DNA from: Solirubrobacteraceae bacterium
GTDB taxonomy: Bacteria > Actinomycetota > Thermoleophilia > Solirubrobacterales > Solirubrobacteraceae
Reading direction: 5' to 3'
Length of the DNA: 60,202 bases
Assembly (NCBI GenBank): GCA_017882445.1
Contig: JADGPK010000013.1
Coordinates: 1 to 60,202 of the forward strand
Of the stretch, positions 7,956 through 16,262 are shown piece by piece (within the stretch, counting starts at the first letter, position 1; each line of letters starts with the position of its first letter). The notes under the pieces were generated by a model. It made no database searches. It was not told where the DNA came from and worked only from the letters and a program-made list of their open reading frames with translations. Made by a program: the position numbers and the translations under genes.

Positions 7956-8336
7956 ATGCCCCTAGTCCGGATATCCCTGAAGGAAGGCAAGCCAGAGTCC
8001 TACCGCCGCGCACTCGGCAAGGGCGTGCACACGGCGCTGCTCGAGGAGGCCAAGATCCCGATAGGCGATGAGTTCCAGCTCATCACCGAGCACGACGGTG
8101 CCGGCCTCGTCTATGGCGCCGACTACCTCGACATTCACCGCGACGACGACGTCGTCTTCATCCAGATCACCCTCAACGAGGGTCGCTCCGCGGAGGTCAA
8201 GCAGGCCCTGTACGCACGCATCGCCGAGCTGCTCGCCGAAGATCCCGGAGTGCGTAGGGAGAACGTCCTGATCAGCCTCCTCGAGGTGCCCAAGGAGAAC
8301 TGGTCGTTTGGAAACGGCGAGGCGCAGTACGCCTGA
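7956..8336 (+). CDS. Tautomerase-family protein
   Basis: 126 residues beginning MPLVRISLKEGK; removal of the initiator Met would expose the Pro-1 that acts as the catalytic base in the tautomerase superfamily. A strong AGGAGG lies at 7942-7947, about eight bases before the ATG. The remainder, with LDIHRDDDVVFIQITLNEGRS and LIPWEVP-like ending LISLLEVPKENWSFGNGEAQYA, fits the two beta-alpha-beta units of a longer tautomerase/MIF-fold protein. Its stop overlaps the start of the next gene (TGATG), so it is co-translated with the FAH-family hydrolase. Together they suggest catabolism of an aromatic ring-cleavage product: keto-enol isomerisation followed by C-C hydrolysis. Confidence 0.88.
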   Translation: MPLVRISLKEGKPESYRRALGKGVHTALLEEAKIPIGDEFQLITEHDGAGLVYGADYLDIHRDDDVVFIQITLNEGRSAEVKQALYARIAELLAEDPGVRRENVLISLLEVPKENWSFGNGEAQYA

Positions 8337-9253
8337 TGCGCCTCGTGACCTACGAGCACGAGGGGCAGTGGACGCCCGGCGTCTCGGTGGGCGCTCAGAT
8401 CGTGGACGCCACGCGCGCCGCGCTCGAGGCCGGGATCCGAGCTTCCGGCGAGCCGCACTGGCGGTCCAACCGCGCCGTGCTCGAGCTGACCGGCGAGCAG
8501 CGGGGGACCCTTCTCCAGGCGGCTGAACGCCTGGCGGACGGCATCGCATCGCGCACGCTCGAGGAGGTCCGGCTCGGACCGCCGATCACCGACCCCGAGA
8601 AGATCATCTGCCTCGGCCTGAACTACCGAGACCACGCTCAGGAGACCGGGCTGGAGGCGCCGCCCGCGCCGCTGCTGTTCGCCAAGTACCGCAACTCGCT
8701 CATCGGTAACAACGCGCCCATAGAGCTCCCGCTCGTCTCCGAGGCCGTCGACTACGAGGGCGAGCTCGCGGTCGTCATCGGGCGGCGCTGCAAGGGCATC
8801 GCTGCGCGCGACGCCCTCGCCCACGTTGCCGGCGCGATGGCGTTCAACGACGTCAGCGCTCGCGACCTGCAGTTCCGTACGAGCCAATGGCTCGCCGGCA
8901 AGGCGCTCGACGGCTTTGCGCCCTGCGGACCGGAGCTCGTCCTCATGGACGAGATCGACGACATCCAGCATCTGGACATCTCCACGCGCCTGAACGGCGA
9001 GGTGGTGCAGTCGGCCAACACCTCTCAGATGATCTTCTCGGTGGCGGACACGGTCTCCTACATCTCCGGACTCATGACTCTCGAGGTCGGCGACATCATC
9101 GCCACTGGCACTCCCGCCGGAGTCGGCTTCACGCGCGATCCACCACTCCTGCTCTCAGACGGAGATCTGGTCGAGATCGACATCGAGCGCATCGGCGTCC
9201 TCAGCAATCCGGTTCAAGGGGCAACAGGCGGCCCGCCGTCGGCGCGCTCATGA
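8336..9253 (+). CDS. Fumarylacetoacetate hydrolase (FAH)-family protein
   Basis: 305 residues. The C-terminal FAH domain begins around residue 80 with EKIICLGLNYRDHAQETG and carries the metal ligands in the DYEGELAVVIG and FNDVSARDLQ segments, then KALDGFAPCGPELV and DIIATGTPAGVGFTRDPP, all hallmarks of the family (divalent metal held by Glu/Glu/Asp). Members hydrolyse C-C bonds of acylpyruvates, isomerise homoprotocatechuate intermediates or decarboxylate oxaloacetate; sequence alone does not decide which. The TGATG overlap with the tautomerase gene argues for a shared ring-cleavage-product pathway. Start is fixed by this coupling. Confidence 0.9.
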   Translation: MRLVTYEHEGQWTPGVSVGAQIVDATRAALEAGIRASGEPHWRSNRAVLELTGEQRGTLLQAAERLADGIASRTLEEVRLGPPITDPEKIICLGLNYRDHAQETGLEAPPAPLLFAKYRNSLIGNNAPIELPLVSEAVDYEGELAVVIGRRCKGIAARDALAHVAGAMAFNDVSARDLQFRTSQWLAGKALDGFAPCGPELVLMDEIDDIQHLDISTRLNGEVVQSANTSQMIFSVADTVSYISGLMTLEVGDIIATGTPAGVGFTRDPPLLLSDGDLVEIDIERIGVLSNPVQGATGGPPSARS

Positions 9254-9427
9254 GCCGCGCCATCGGAGCCACGGTATGGCGCCATGGCGTTCACGCGGGC
9301 CTTGCGCAGAGCGCAACCGCCGCGACAGGTCGGCCAACCAAAGTCCATCCCGTGGCTGTGTGAGAGTGAACGGGTCGCCGACGCGGCTCGATCGCGACGA
9401 GCGGATCAAAGCCACCAAGGGAGAGCC

Positions 9428-9892
9428 ATGAGCAAGCCGGTCAAGACACACCGCCATCTCGCGAGGGTGGTGCGTTTCAGTCCCAGCGAGATCAAGGCAG
9501 CGATGAGAGACGTGGAGGGCGTGAACGCCAAGCTCGCGGTCCTCATAACGAAGGGCGTCGGGTCGATGGCCTGCGCGTATCTGTTCAGCATGATCGCGCT
9601 CGCGAGCCTCCCGGCGATCCTCACACAGGCCGGCGCTCTGCCATCTGGCGCGGTCCCGCACTTCCTCATCAACCCGGGGCTGATCCTGATCGTCGCGTGG
9701 ATCGCCCAGACGTTCATCCAGCTCGTGCTGCTCAGCATCATCATGGTCGGCCAGTCCGTTCAGTCCGACGCCGCGGATGCTCGCGCCGAAGGGACCTTCA
9801 CGGATACGGAGCGGATCCTCGACGCCCTGAGCCTCAAGACCGAAGGTGGCTTGAAGGCGATCCTCGATGCGATCGAGAAGCCCAGAGCCTGA
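9428..9892 (+). CDS. Two-helix membrane protein, hypothetical
   Basis: 154 residues from ATG 9428, preceded by an AGGGAGAG ribosome-binding sequence. A basic N-terminus leads to two membrane helices: MACAYLFSMIALASLPAIL and GLILIVAWIAQTFIQLVLLS, separated by a short loop with PHFLINPG. The C-terminal half is cytoplasmic and helical (DAADARAEGTFTDTERILDAL). The layout and the phrase IIMVGQSVQ match small DUF1003-like or low-affinity-transporter-like membrane proteins of actinobacteria, but I cannot assign a function. It follows the FAH gene by 174 bases on the same strand and may be transcribed separately. Confidence 0.75.
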   Translation: MSKPVKTHRHLARVVRFSPSEIKAAMRDVEGVNAKLAVLITKGVGSMACAYLFSMIALASLPAILTQAGALPSGAVPHFLINPGLILIVAWIAQTFIQLVLLSIIMVGQSVQSDAADARAEGTFTDTERILDALSLKTEGGLKAILDAIEKPRA

Positions 9893-9970
9893 GCACCGGT
9901 TTCCCGCGGTTTGCCGTCGGGCTGTCAATCCCCGTAGCCGCGAACCTCCCCGGTCCGGCCGAAAGCACGG

Positions 9971-10975
9971 TCACGCCCCGCCGGGTAGGGCGGGTGGGGT
10001 GCTCACCGGCGCAGACGCCGTCGCGATGCCGGCGTCGTCGAGTATCGCGCCGGCGTGCTCCAACGCGAGCTGCCCAGCCGCCTCCAGCACCGCCTGTCGG
10101 CGCTCCAGCTGTCCGACCTCTGGCCCGCCGCGCGCCAGGCGCAGCCCGTACACGAAAGGCGCGCGCGGGCGGGGCTCGCTGGTCGCCGCCGCGATCTCGC
10201 GCATGGCGGCCTCATAGTCTGAGGCGCGGCGGTGGTACAGCTCGACGAGCGCCGGGTTGAGCCTGCGCAGCCGACTTTCGACGATCCGGTTGGCAAGTCG
10301 CGGCAGCGGCGTGCGAGAGACTCCGAGCGGCCGCGTCATCAGCACCAGCGCATGCGTCGCGCCGAGCCGTACGGCGGCCTGATGCGGGATCGCTTCGGCG
10401 AGCCCACCGTCAAGCCACCGCCGCCCGCGGAACTCGACGGGCCCGCCGCCGATCCAGGGCATGCGACTCGACGCCAGCAGCGCGTATCGCAGATCCTCCT
10501 CCGAGCGCAGGTCGGTGAGATCATCGGCGAGCGCGGTGTCGACATCGACCGCCATGCAGTGCAGGGCGATGGGACTTGCAACGGTTCTCGAATGGCGCGC
10601 TGCGTCAAGCCGCTCGTCGGCGTGGTCAAGCGTGAAGGCGACATCGATCGCGGCGCGCCCGATTAGCAGCCGATACGGGTTGATGAAGCGGCGCGTTGAA
10701 AACGCCGCGTGATAAGACGTCAGGCAGCCGTCGACGACGCCGGCCAGGAACGCCGCGCCGTTGAGCGCTCCGGCGGATGTGCCGACGACGAGATCGAAGC
10801 AGTCGAGCAGTCGCCGGCGCTCTAGCGCACTCGCCATACCCGCGGACACCACTCCACGCATCCCGCCCCCCTCCAGCACGAGCGCGAGCCGCTGAGCATC
10901 CTCGCGGGCCCCGGGCCGCGTGCCATGCGTCGCGCGCTCGCGCAGAAGCCTCAGCACAGGGTGCGTCTCTGACAC
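9971..10975 (-). CDS. Patatin-like phospholipase
   Basis: 334 residues from a GTG at 10975 (VSETHPVLRLL). The frame stays open to an ATG at 11047, but that extension is a Gly-Leu repeat caused by a simple hexamer repeat and is unlikely to be translated. Catalytic features of the patatin fold are complete: oxyanion loop GGGMRGVVSAG, nucleophile GTSAGALNG and the Asp of the dyad in WLDGGLAEAIP. The C-terminal part carries the ALVLMTRP segment seen in bacterial members close to YjjU/RssA-type proteins. Expected activity is Ser-Asp acyl hydrolase on lipid esters, cytoplasmic or membrane-associated. Its gene starts only about 70 bases from the decayed hydrolase on the other strand. Confidence 0.88.
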   Translation of the reverse strand: MSETHPVLRLLRERATHGTRPGAREDAQRLALVLEGGGMRGVVSAGMASALERRRLLDCFDLVVGTSAGALNGAAFLAGVVDGCLTSYHAAFSTRRFINPYRLLIGRAAIDVAFTLDHADERLDAARHSRTVASPIALHCMAVDVDTALADDLTDLRSEEDLRYALLASSRMPWIGGGPVEFRGRRWLDGGLAEAIPHQAAVRLGATHALVLMTRPLGVSRTPLPRLANRIVESRLRRLNPALVELYHRRASDYEAAMREIAAATSEPRPRAPFVYGLRLARGGPEVGQLERRQAVLEAAGQLALEHAGAILDDAGIATASAPVSTPPALPGGA

Positions 10976-11010
10976 CGCGCAGACGATACCCGCCGGTCCG
11001 AGGCCGATGG

Positions 11011-11034
11011 CAAGGCCAAGGCCAAGGCCAAGGC
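11011..11034. repeat. Hexamer tandem repeat, four copies of CAAGGC
   Basis: Four perfect head-to-tail copies of CAAGGC, followed by a partial CAGG, between the patatin start and the hydrolase remnant. In one frame it encodes Gly-Gln or Gly-Leu repeats. It looks like replication slippage in an intergenic region and may mark the breakpoint that removed the 5' end of the hydrolase. Confidence 0.8.
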
Positions 11035-11048
11035 CAGGAGCCAGCATC

Positions 11049-11616
11049 GTGTGGACTACGCCGTAGCGGCAGCGGACCGGTTGTCGTGTTCGTCCACGGC
11101 GTCGGCGTCAACGGCGATTTGGGGCGCGGCGTGGTCCCCCGGCTCGCAGACGCGCACCGTTGCGTCGTGCCCGACCTGCCGTGGGGGTCGCACTCCTTGC
11201 CGCTACGCGCCGATGCCGACCTCTCGCTGCCGGGGATGGCTCGGATCGTGGCCGACTTCGTCGCGGCGCTGGAGCTCGACGACGTCACGCTGGTTGCCAA
11301 CGACACCGGCGGCGCCGTCGCCCAGGCGCTCGTCGGCCGCCACCCCCAGCGGCTCCCCACCGCCTGCGGCTGGGTGACGAGCAAGCCGATCGAGGAGGCG
11401 ATCATGCGTTCCTACACAGATCCGGTGCGTATGAACCGCTCGGTGCGGCGCGACCTCACGCGCCTTCTGCGGGCGGTCGACACTCGCTACACCTACGAGG
11501 CGGCGGAGGCGCTGCGCGGCTTCGACAAGCCCGCGCTGGTGCTGTGGGCACAAGACGACAAGATCTTCCCCCGCGAGCACGAGCACGTAGGCGCGGCCGG
11601 CGCGCGGTGGGCGTGA
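11049..11616 (+). pseudogene. Decayed alpha/beta hydrolase (second one)
   Basis: The plus strand shows the start of an alpha/beta-hydrolase core, PVVVFVHGVGVNGDL, then PDLPWGSHS and the nucleophile region LVANDTGGAVAQALV, with Asp as in dehalogenase-like enzymes. After HPQRL the sequence jumps to WVTSKPIEEAIMRSYTDPV, so most of the cap domain (about 60 residues in intact relatives) is missing in frame. The protein stops soon after PALVLWAQDDKIFPREHEH, with no catalytic His motif and no last helix. The N-terminal bases that read V-D-Y-A-V lie in a different frame from the core, so the 5' end is also damaged. A catalytically active product is not expected. This is the second hydrolase of the same class in this window with internal deletions. 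Confidence 0.75.
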
Positions 11617-11639
11617 CCGGGCAGTCAGGCGGACGGCGG

Positions 11640-12830
11640 TCAGCTCGTGGTGGTCAGCTCCGCCACACACCAGGACCCTTCAGCGAGATCTCCGATCAGT
11701 CCCTCCAGCGCCCCCGCATGCTCGGTCCGCACTGAAGGATCGTCCTCGCGGATCGCCTGCCCCACCATCGTGTCGCAGAGGCGGCACTTCTCACAGTCGC
11801 GCATCCCGCCGCAACCTCCGCGTGCGTGCAGAGCGCGCGTCAGCTTGCCGAGCCGCGCGTTGTCGATGTAGATGTCGGGGCGCCGGTAGCGCTCGACCCC
11901 CCGCTCGGCTGCGAGCGCGGCGGTCATCGGGTGGTTTGAGAAGTCGACCGCAGGGGTCGCCAGCAGGTCCATGAAGTTCCCGTCGTAGCCAAGGCGCGCG
12001 TAGGCGCCCGCCATGTCGAGGATCCGCTCAAGCGGAAGCTGCCTGCCGGCGATCTTGAACAGCTCGATCCCGAAGCGCTCCTCGTAGTAGGGCAGGTCCT
12101 CGGGCCGAATCCAGGGTGAGCGCAGGATCTCGACCGGGTCGCGCGCGCGCACGGCCGAGCACTTCAACAGCGGGTAGTCGATGTAGCCGTGCTCGGGCTT
12201 GTCGCTCTGGGAGCCCTGCGAGCACAACGTGTTGTGGTAGGCGCGATAGGCGCAGAAGCGCAGGCAGCCGTTGTTGACCACCAGCGACAGATCGCTGTTG
12301 GCGGCCCCGCTCAGCAGCTCGAGCAGCGGCAGATCGCGGTTGCAGTCCTCGGCCAGCTGCACGCGCTGCGCGCCGTAGCGCTCGAACAGGCGCAGGCTGT
12401 TGGTGCTGGCCACCTCGCAGATCACCGAGACGCTCACCGGCAGCTCGGGGAGATGGCTGCGCACGAGCTCGATGAGGTAGGGCACAGCGATCGTCACCAT
12501 GTCCACGCCCGCGTCGGCCACCTCGCCGACATAGTCCAGGATTCGCTTACGCCCAGCGCGCGTGTACTCGGCATGGTCGAGCACCGCCGAGTTGAGCAGG
12601 TAGTTGACGCGGATGCCCGAGCCGTGGGCGCGCTCGGTGAAACGCCGCACATCTTCGAAGGTCGGCGAGCCACCCTGTTGGGTGAGCCGCCGCGCCGGAC
12701 GCCCGCTCCCGATCACCGAACGCGACAGCGAGCCGTAGACCTCGTGGATGCGCCCGGTCTCCGACTGCAGCTGCTCGAGACCGTCCAGCAGCTCGGGCTC
12801 GAAGCGGCTGGGAACGCAGATCTTGATCAT
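11640..12830 (-). CDS. U32-family (peptidase U32-like) iron-sulfur protein
   Basis: 396 residues, a TIM-barrel protein of the U32 family with the family's cysteine set: C189 (NNGCLRF), C193, C203 (NTLCSQ) and C224 (LLKCSAVR), which in UbiU/UbiV, TrhP and RlhA hold a [4Fe-4S] cluster. A second group, C340, C346, C349 and C352 (GGCGGMRDCEKCRLC), could hold another cluster or zinc. Known U32 proteins mostly take part in hydroxylation, in some cases without O2, rather than proteolysis. It is the last gene of the ten-gene molybdoenzyme operon, with a good ribosome site (GGAAGGA) before the ATG. I infer a redox or hydroxylation role connected with the complex; the peptidase name should not be taken literally. 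Confidence 0.8.
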   Translation of the reverse strand: MIKICVPSRFEPELLDGLEQLQSETGRIHEVYGSLSRSVIGSGRPARRLTQQGGSPTFEDVRRFTERAHGSGIRVNYLLNSAVLDHAEYTRAGRKRILDYVGEVADAGVDMVTIAVPYLIELVRSHLPELPVSVSVICEVASTNSLRLFERYGAQRVQLAEDCNRDLPLLELLSGAANSDLSLVVNNGCLRFCAYRAYHNTLCSQGSQSDKPEHGYIDYPLLKCSAVRARDPVEILRSPWIRPEDLPYYEERFGIELFKIAGRQLPLERILDMAGAYARLGYDGNFMDLLATPAVDFSNHPMTAALAAERGVERYRRPDIYIDNARLGKLTRALHARGGCGGMRDCEKCRLCDTMVGQAIREDDPSVRTEHAGALEGLIGDLAEGSWCVAELTTTS

Positions 12831-12889
12831 GTGGTCTTCCTTCCGCGGCGTGGAAGGCCGTCTGGCGCCCGGCGCTTGCGAGGCACGGC

Positions 12890-14140
12890 CTAGCCCTCAA
12901 CCAGGTACATCATCCCGTTGGCGTCGAACGACGCCAACGTCCACGTCTTGAACCACCCCTCCTGCAGGCGCGAGGTCAGGCGCTCGTCCCGTGCCGCGTC
13001 CCCCTCGTAGCCCGCCATCAGCTGCGGCCCACGGATCACCATGGTGGCGTAGTCGAGCAGTTCCCAGTTGGTGTCGAGGGGCTCACCCGTCTGGGGGTTG
13101 GCGGGCTGGACCTCGACGTTCGTGACAGGGATGCCGACCGACTCGTCCACGTACCAGCTCGGATGCGACGCGAGGATCGGCCCCGTCTCGGTGAGCCCGA
13201 ACATGGTCAGGATCGGCACGTCCAGCGCCTTGCGCGCTTTGCGCCTGTCGCTCGCTGCGAACGGGCGGTCTGTTGAGAGCAGCAGGCCGCGCAGATTGCG
13301 TTTCAGGCTGTCCGCCAGCCTGCGCGGCCGGCCACGCGCGAGGTCTCTGAGGCTGTCAAACGGGACCAGGGCGTGGGCGACGTGGTGATCGTCGACCGAG
13401 CCCGCGACCGCGTCGGTCGCGCCGTCGGGTCCGCAGATCACCGCGGTGCCGCCCATGTACAGCGGCACCATCGTGCTGTACAGGCCCTCCCACGTCCACA
13501 GCGGCATCGCAGACAGCCACGTCTCGGCCTGTTCGAGCCCGAGAAACGCCGCCATCGAGAGAGCGCCGCTGACGAGCGAGTAGTGCGAGTGGCCGGCGAC
13601 CCAGCCGTCTGCAGTCACCAGGTCCACGGCCGCTTCGTGCACGTCGCGCACGGCGTCCGTCTCGTGGAGCGTGGGAGTGTCGCAGTGCGTGGCGCCGGCC
13701 CGCTCCAGCTCGCCGATCTCGACCGCCTCGACCCCAGCGGGCGCCTGCGCGGGCGCCTGCACGACAGCCAGGTTGGCCCCGCCGGCCGCCGCCGTCTCGC
13801 CGGCGATGAGAGCGCGCGAGTCCAACAGAATCGGCCTCCAGCGCGCCGCTAGCGCGCCAACGAGCGCGACCACCCCGTCGACGCCGGCGGGTCCCACCAG
13901 CGCGACGCGCCCGCCGCTGGGGCTGCGCTCCCGCAACGCGCAGGCGACGGCCTGCGCGCGGGACCAGAGCTCGGCATAGGTGACGGAGCGCTCGCCATCG
14001 ACGACCGCCACCACCTCGGGCCGGCGGCGCGACCAGCGCTCGGCCATCAGCCTGTCGCAGAACATCGGCGGCACCCCCAGAAGCCGCGGCACGTCGTCCG
14101 GCCAATACCAAGAAGGGTTGATCGCTATCGTCTTTGCCAC
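12890..14140 (-). CDS. Acyl-CoA-synthetase-like protein lacking the C-terminal subdomain
   Basis: 416 residues with the N-terminal fold of AMP-binding (ANL) enzymes: VTYAELWSRAQAVACALRE, the substrate-pocket region WLSAMPLWTWEGLYST, the A5-like motif MFGLTETGPILASHPSW, and GIPVTNVEVQPANP. The P-loop motif (TSGTTGxPK) is not recognisable where it should be (VDLVTADGWVAGHSHYS). The protein ends at ANGMMYLVEG, just where the mobile C-terminal subdomain with the adenylation Lys would begin (intact enzymes are about 520 residues or more). The ATG lies within the end of the upstream ligase gene (16-base overlap), so it is clearly translated in the operon. It may be a non-catalytic subunit or a specialised ligase; ordinary CoA ligation seems unlikely. 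Confidence 0.7.
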   Translation of the reverse strand: MAKTIAINPSWYWPDDVPRLLGVPPMFCDRLMAERWSRRRPEVVAVVDGERSVTYAELWSRAQAVACALRERSPSGGRVALVGPAGVDGVVALVGALAARWRPILLDSRALIAGETAAAGGANLAVVQAPAQAPAGVEAVEIGELERAGATHCDTPTLHETDAVRDVHEAAVDLVTADGWVAGHSHYSLVSGALSMAAFLGLEQAETWLSAMPLWTWEGLYSTMVPLYMGGTAVICGPDGATDAVAGSVDDHHVAHALVPFDSLRDLARGRPRRLADSLKRNLRGLLLSTDRPFAASDRRKARKALDVPILTMFGLTETGPILASHPSWYVDESVGIPVTNVEVQPANPQTGEPLDTNWELLDYATMVIRGPQLMAGYEGDAARDERLTSRLQEGWFKTWTLASFDANGMMYLVEG

Positions 14141-15531
14141 CGGGACGCTCCGATCGGCTCACGCGTCTTCTCGGCGGCCATACGCGCCTTCCAGCGCCTG
14201 GGGAGATGCCCGCCCCAACTCACATCGACCGGAAGGCAGAGACTCGCCTCGAGATGCTCGGTGGCCGTCTCGGCGAGGCGACCGGCGCGGCTGGCGCCGT
14301 CCAGGCGCACCTGCAGGCGCGCCATCTCCGCGCCTTCGCGCACGATCACGAGCGGTACGCCCACCAGCTCGGGCATCTCGTCCAGGCGCGCGCGCACGTC
14401 GTACGGAGCTATCAGGCGGCCCTCGACGCGCACGCAGTCGGCCAGGCGTCCGTAGAGCTCGACCCGTGGATGGGTGCGGCCGCACGAACACGGCCCGGGC
14501 AACAGCTCCCCGAGATCCTCGGTGTCGAAGCGCACGTACAGCGAACGGTCCAGTGTCAGGTTGGTCACCACCACTGTGCCCCGCCGGCCCGGGCCGAGTG
14601 GCTCACGGGTATCCGGATCGAGCACCTCCACGCGGTGGTGGTCGAGCCACACGTGGTGGCCGGCGTGCGCCGGGCAGTCGGCCCCGCCCCACAGACCATC
14701 GCTGGAGCCGCCGCGCTCGAACAGATCCTCGAGTCCGAGCAGGCCGATCAGCAGCTGGCGCTGGCCGGGGCTCATCGGCTCTCCCACCACCATCGCGTAG
14801 CGCACGCTCTCAAACAGGTCGAGCACGTCCACTCCTCGCTCCAGCGCCCCCTCGACGATCGCGTGCAGCATCGTCGTGACGGTGAGCAGGTATTCGGGGC
14901 GCTGCTCGGCGATCGACTCGATCGCGTGCTCCACGAAGCGTGGCACGAACGTTCCCCAGGGGCAGAGGACCTCCGCCTGCATCCACTCCAGGGCCCGGTT
15001 GTCGAGCATGCTGAGGTGGTGCCAGGCCGGGTACTGGCACATGACGCGCATCCCCGGGCGCAGGCCGTCCATCCAGAGCTCACGCAGGACCTCGCGCGGA
15101 GAGCCGTGGTCGAACTCGCCCCAGCCGAGCGCCGCGAAGGTCGGAAAGCCGAGCGTGCCGGAGGTGAGCACGACGGCCGCGGCTCCCGCCTCGCCGAGCG
15201 CCTCGATGCCGGTCTCATATCCGCCGCTCCGTTGAAGCTCGGCGATCAGATCCGCCTTGTCGAAGGTGGGGACGATCGCGGTGAAGTCATCGAAGCTCTC
15301 GATCGCCGCAGGGTTCACGTGCGCGAGGCGCTCGCGATAGAAGGGCAGCCGCGCGGCCGTGTCGAGCACCTCCCGCAGACGTGCCAGCGCCGCGGTCTCC
15401 AGACGCGCGAGCGGCACCGTCTCGGCGTCATCGAGGTAGCGGCGCCCCACCGGCACCTTCCCGATGTCCGCCGTCTCGATGCCCTCGAGCAGATCCCAGC
15501 CCGCGGAGGTGGTTCTCGCCTTCGCCTTCAT
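14125..15531 (-). CDS. Phenylacetate-CoA ligase (PaaK)-like adenylate-forming protein
   Basis: 468 residues, close to the usual PaaK length (about 430-440). The N-terminus has LREVLDTAARLPFYRERL and VPTFDKADLIAEL, typical of PaaK. The P-loop-like site is VVLTSGTLGFPTF, a variant of SSGTTGKPT. Further conserved parts are VVGEPMSPGQRQLL, GSSDGLWGGADC in place of the usual aromatic-ligase E-T-G motif, VEVLDPDTREPLGPGRRG and LYVRFDTEDLGELLPGPCSCGRTHPR, which matches the D-hinge. The C-terminal ferredoxin-like subdomain is present but short. It could activate an aromatic or other carboxylate with ATP and CoA. It is translationally coupled on both sides (4 and 16 bases), so it belongs to the molybdoenzyme operon. 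Confidence 0.78.
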   Translation of the reverse strand: MKAKARTTSAGWDLLEGIETADIGKVPVGRRYLDDAETVPLARLETAALARLREVLDTAARLPFYRERLAHVNPAAIESFDDFTAIVPTFDKADLIAELQRSGGYETGIEALGEAGAAAVVLTSGTLGFPTFAALGWGEFDHGSPREVLRELWMDGLRPGMRVMCQYPAWHHLSMLDNRALEWMQAEVLCPWGTFVPRFVEHAIESIAEQRPEYLLTVTTMLHAIVEGALERGVDVLDLFESVRYAMVVGEPMSPGQRQLLIGLLGLEDLFERGGSSDGLWGGADCPAHAGHHVWLDHHRVEVLDPDTREPLGPGRRGTVVVTNLTLDRSLYVRFDTEDLGELLPGPCSCGRTHPRVELYGRLADCVRVEGRLIAPYDVRARLDEMPELVGVPLVIVREGAEMARLQVRLDGASRAGRLAETATEHLEASLCLPVDVSWGGHLPRRWKARMAAEKTREPIGASRWQRR

Positions 15532-16250
15532 GCGAGCTCCAGGCCCGCGTGCGGGCAGCCGACGGTTCCCGCCTCCGTCAACACGCCCAGCTCGGTGGTG
15601 AGGGGGTCCATGTCGAGGAAGCGCGGCCTGACGGTGAGCATGTGCCGCTCCTCCCCATCCGCCGATCGTTCGCCGTCGCCGCGCGTGATCTTCAGCTCAT
15701 AGAGATCCTCCGGCACCTGCAGCCTGCGGCAGCGCGGACACTCCCCCGCGACGAAGGCGGCCGCGTCGCAGCGCGCAAGCAGCGAGACGCCGCCGTGCCA
15801 CTCGCGTTCCCATAGGACGCGCTCGCCACGCGCGGGAGTGTCGCCGTCGGCGGTGACCACGAGCCTCGCCGCGCGCTGCTCGACGGGCACAGCGATTGGC
15901 CCGGCGATCAGCAGCCCTACCAACTCGGCTCGCACGAACACGAAGGACGGTGAGAAGTGGCGCAGGACGTGCGCGAACCGCGTGACATTGTCGGGAAGGC
16001 CGTCCACGCAGAGGACGCTCGCGCGCGCGTGCTCCGCGGCGCCCCGCCGGAGGTGCGGCGCAAACGCATGAGAGGCGAGATAGGCGGCCGGACTCGAGCC
16101 GTAGTCGTAGATCACGACACGGTCTCCGGCGCCTACCCCAAGCACGCTCCAGGCATGCCCGAGCGCCTCTGCATAGCCTGCGAGCGCCGCGCCCGAGAAC
16201 TCCACGAAGCCAGCGCCGGGGCGCTCGAGTTGGACGGTGAGCACGCTCAT
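15528..16250 (-). CDS. Small adenylate-forming-enzyme-related protein with CxxC motif
   Basis: 240 residues. The first part (GAALAGYAEALGHAWSVLGV, GAGDRVVIYDYGSSPAAYLA) resembles the early strands of AMP-ligase-type proteins, and LCVDGLPDNVTRFAHVLRHF continues in that style, but no ATP-binding motif is present. The C-terminal half contains a CPRC pair (about residue 178), an LTVRPRFLDMD segment and VGCPHAGLELA at the end. With about half the length of a ligase it cannot be a complete enzyme; it may be the missing portion of the neighbouring ligases, or an accessory or carrier protein. Its stop overlaps the start of the PaaK-like gene by four bases, which suggests equimolar synthesis. Homology is uncertain. 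Confidence 0.5.
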   Translation of the reverse strand: MSVLTVQLERPGAGFVEFSGAALAGYAEALGHAWSVLGVGAGDRVVIYDYGSSPAAYLASHAFAPHLRRGAAEHARASVLCVDGLPDNVTRFAHVLRHFSPSFVFVRAELVGLLIAGPIAVPVEQRAARLVVTADGDTPARGERVLWEREWHGGVSLLARCDAAAFVAGECPRCRRLQVPEDLYELKITRGDGERSADGEERHMLTVRPRFLDMDPLTTELGVLTEAGTVGCPHAGLELA

Positions 16251-16262
16251 CTCACCACCCCC

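Noticed and set aside
10976-11047. Extended patatin start with a Gly-Leu repeat
   Set aside because: The repeat comes from the CAAGGC hexamer; a GTG at 10975 gives a start close to the conserved domain.
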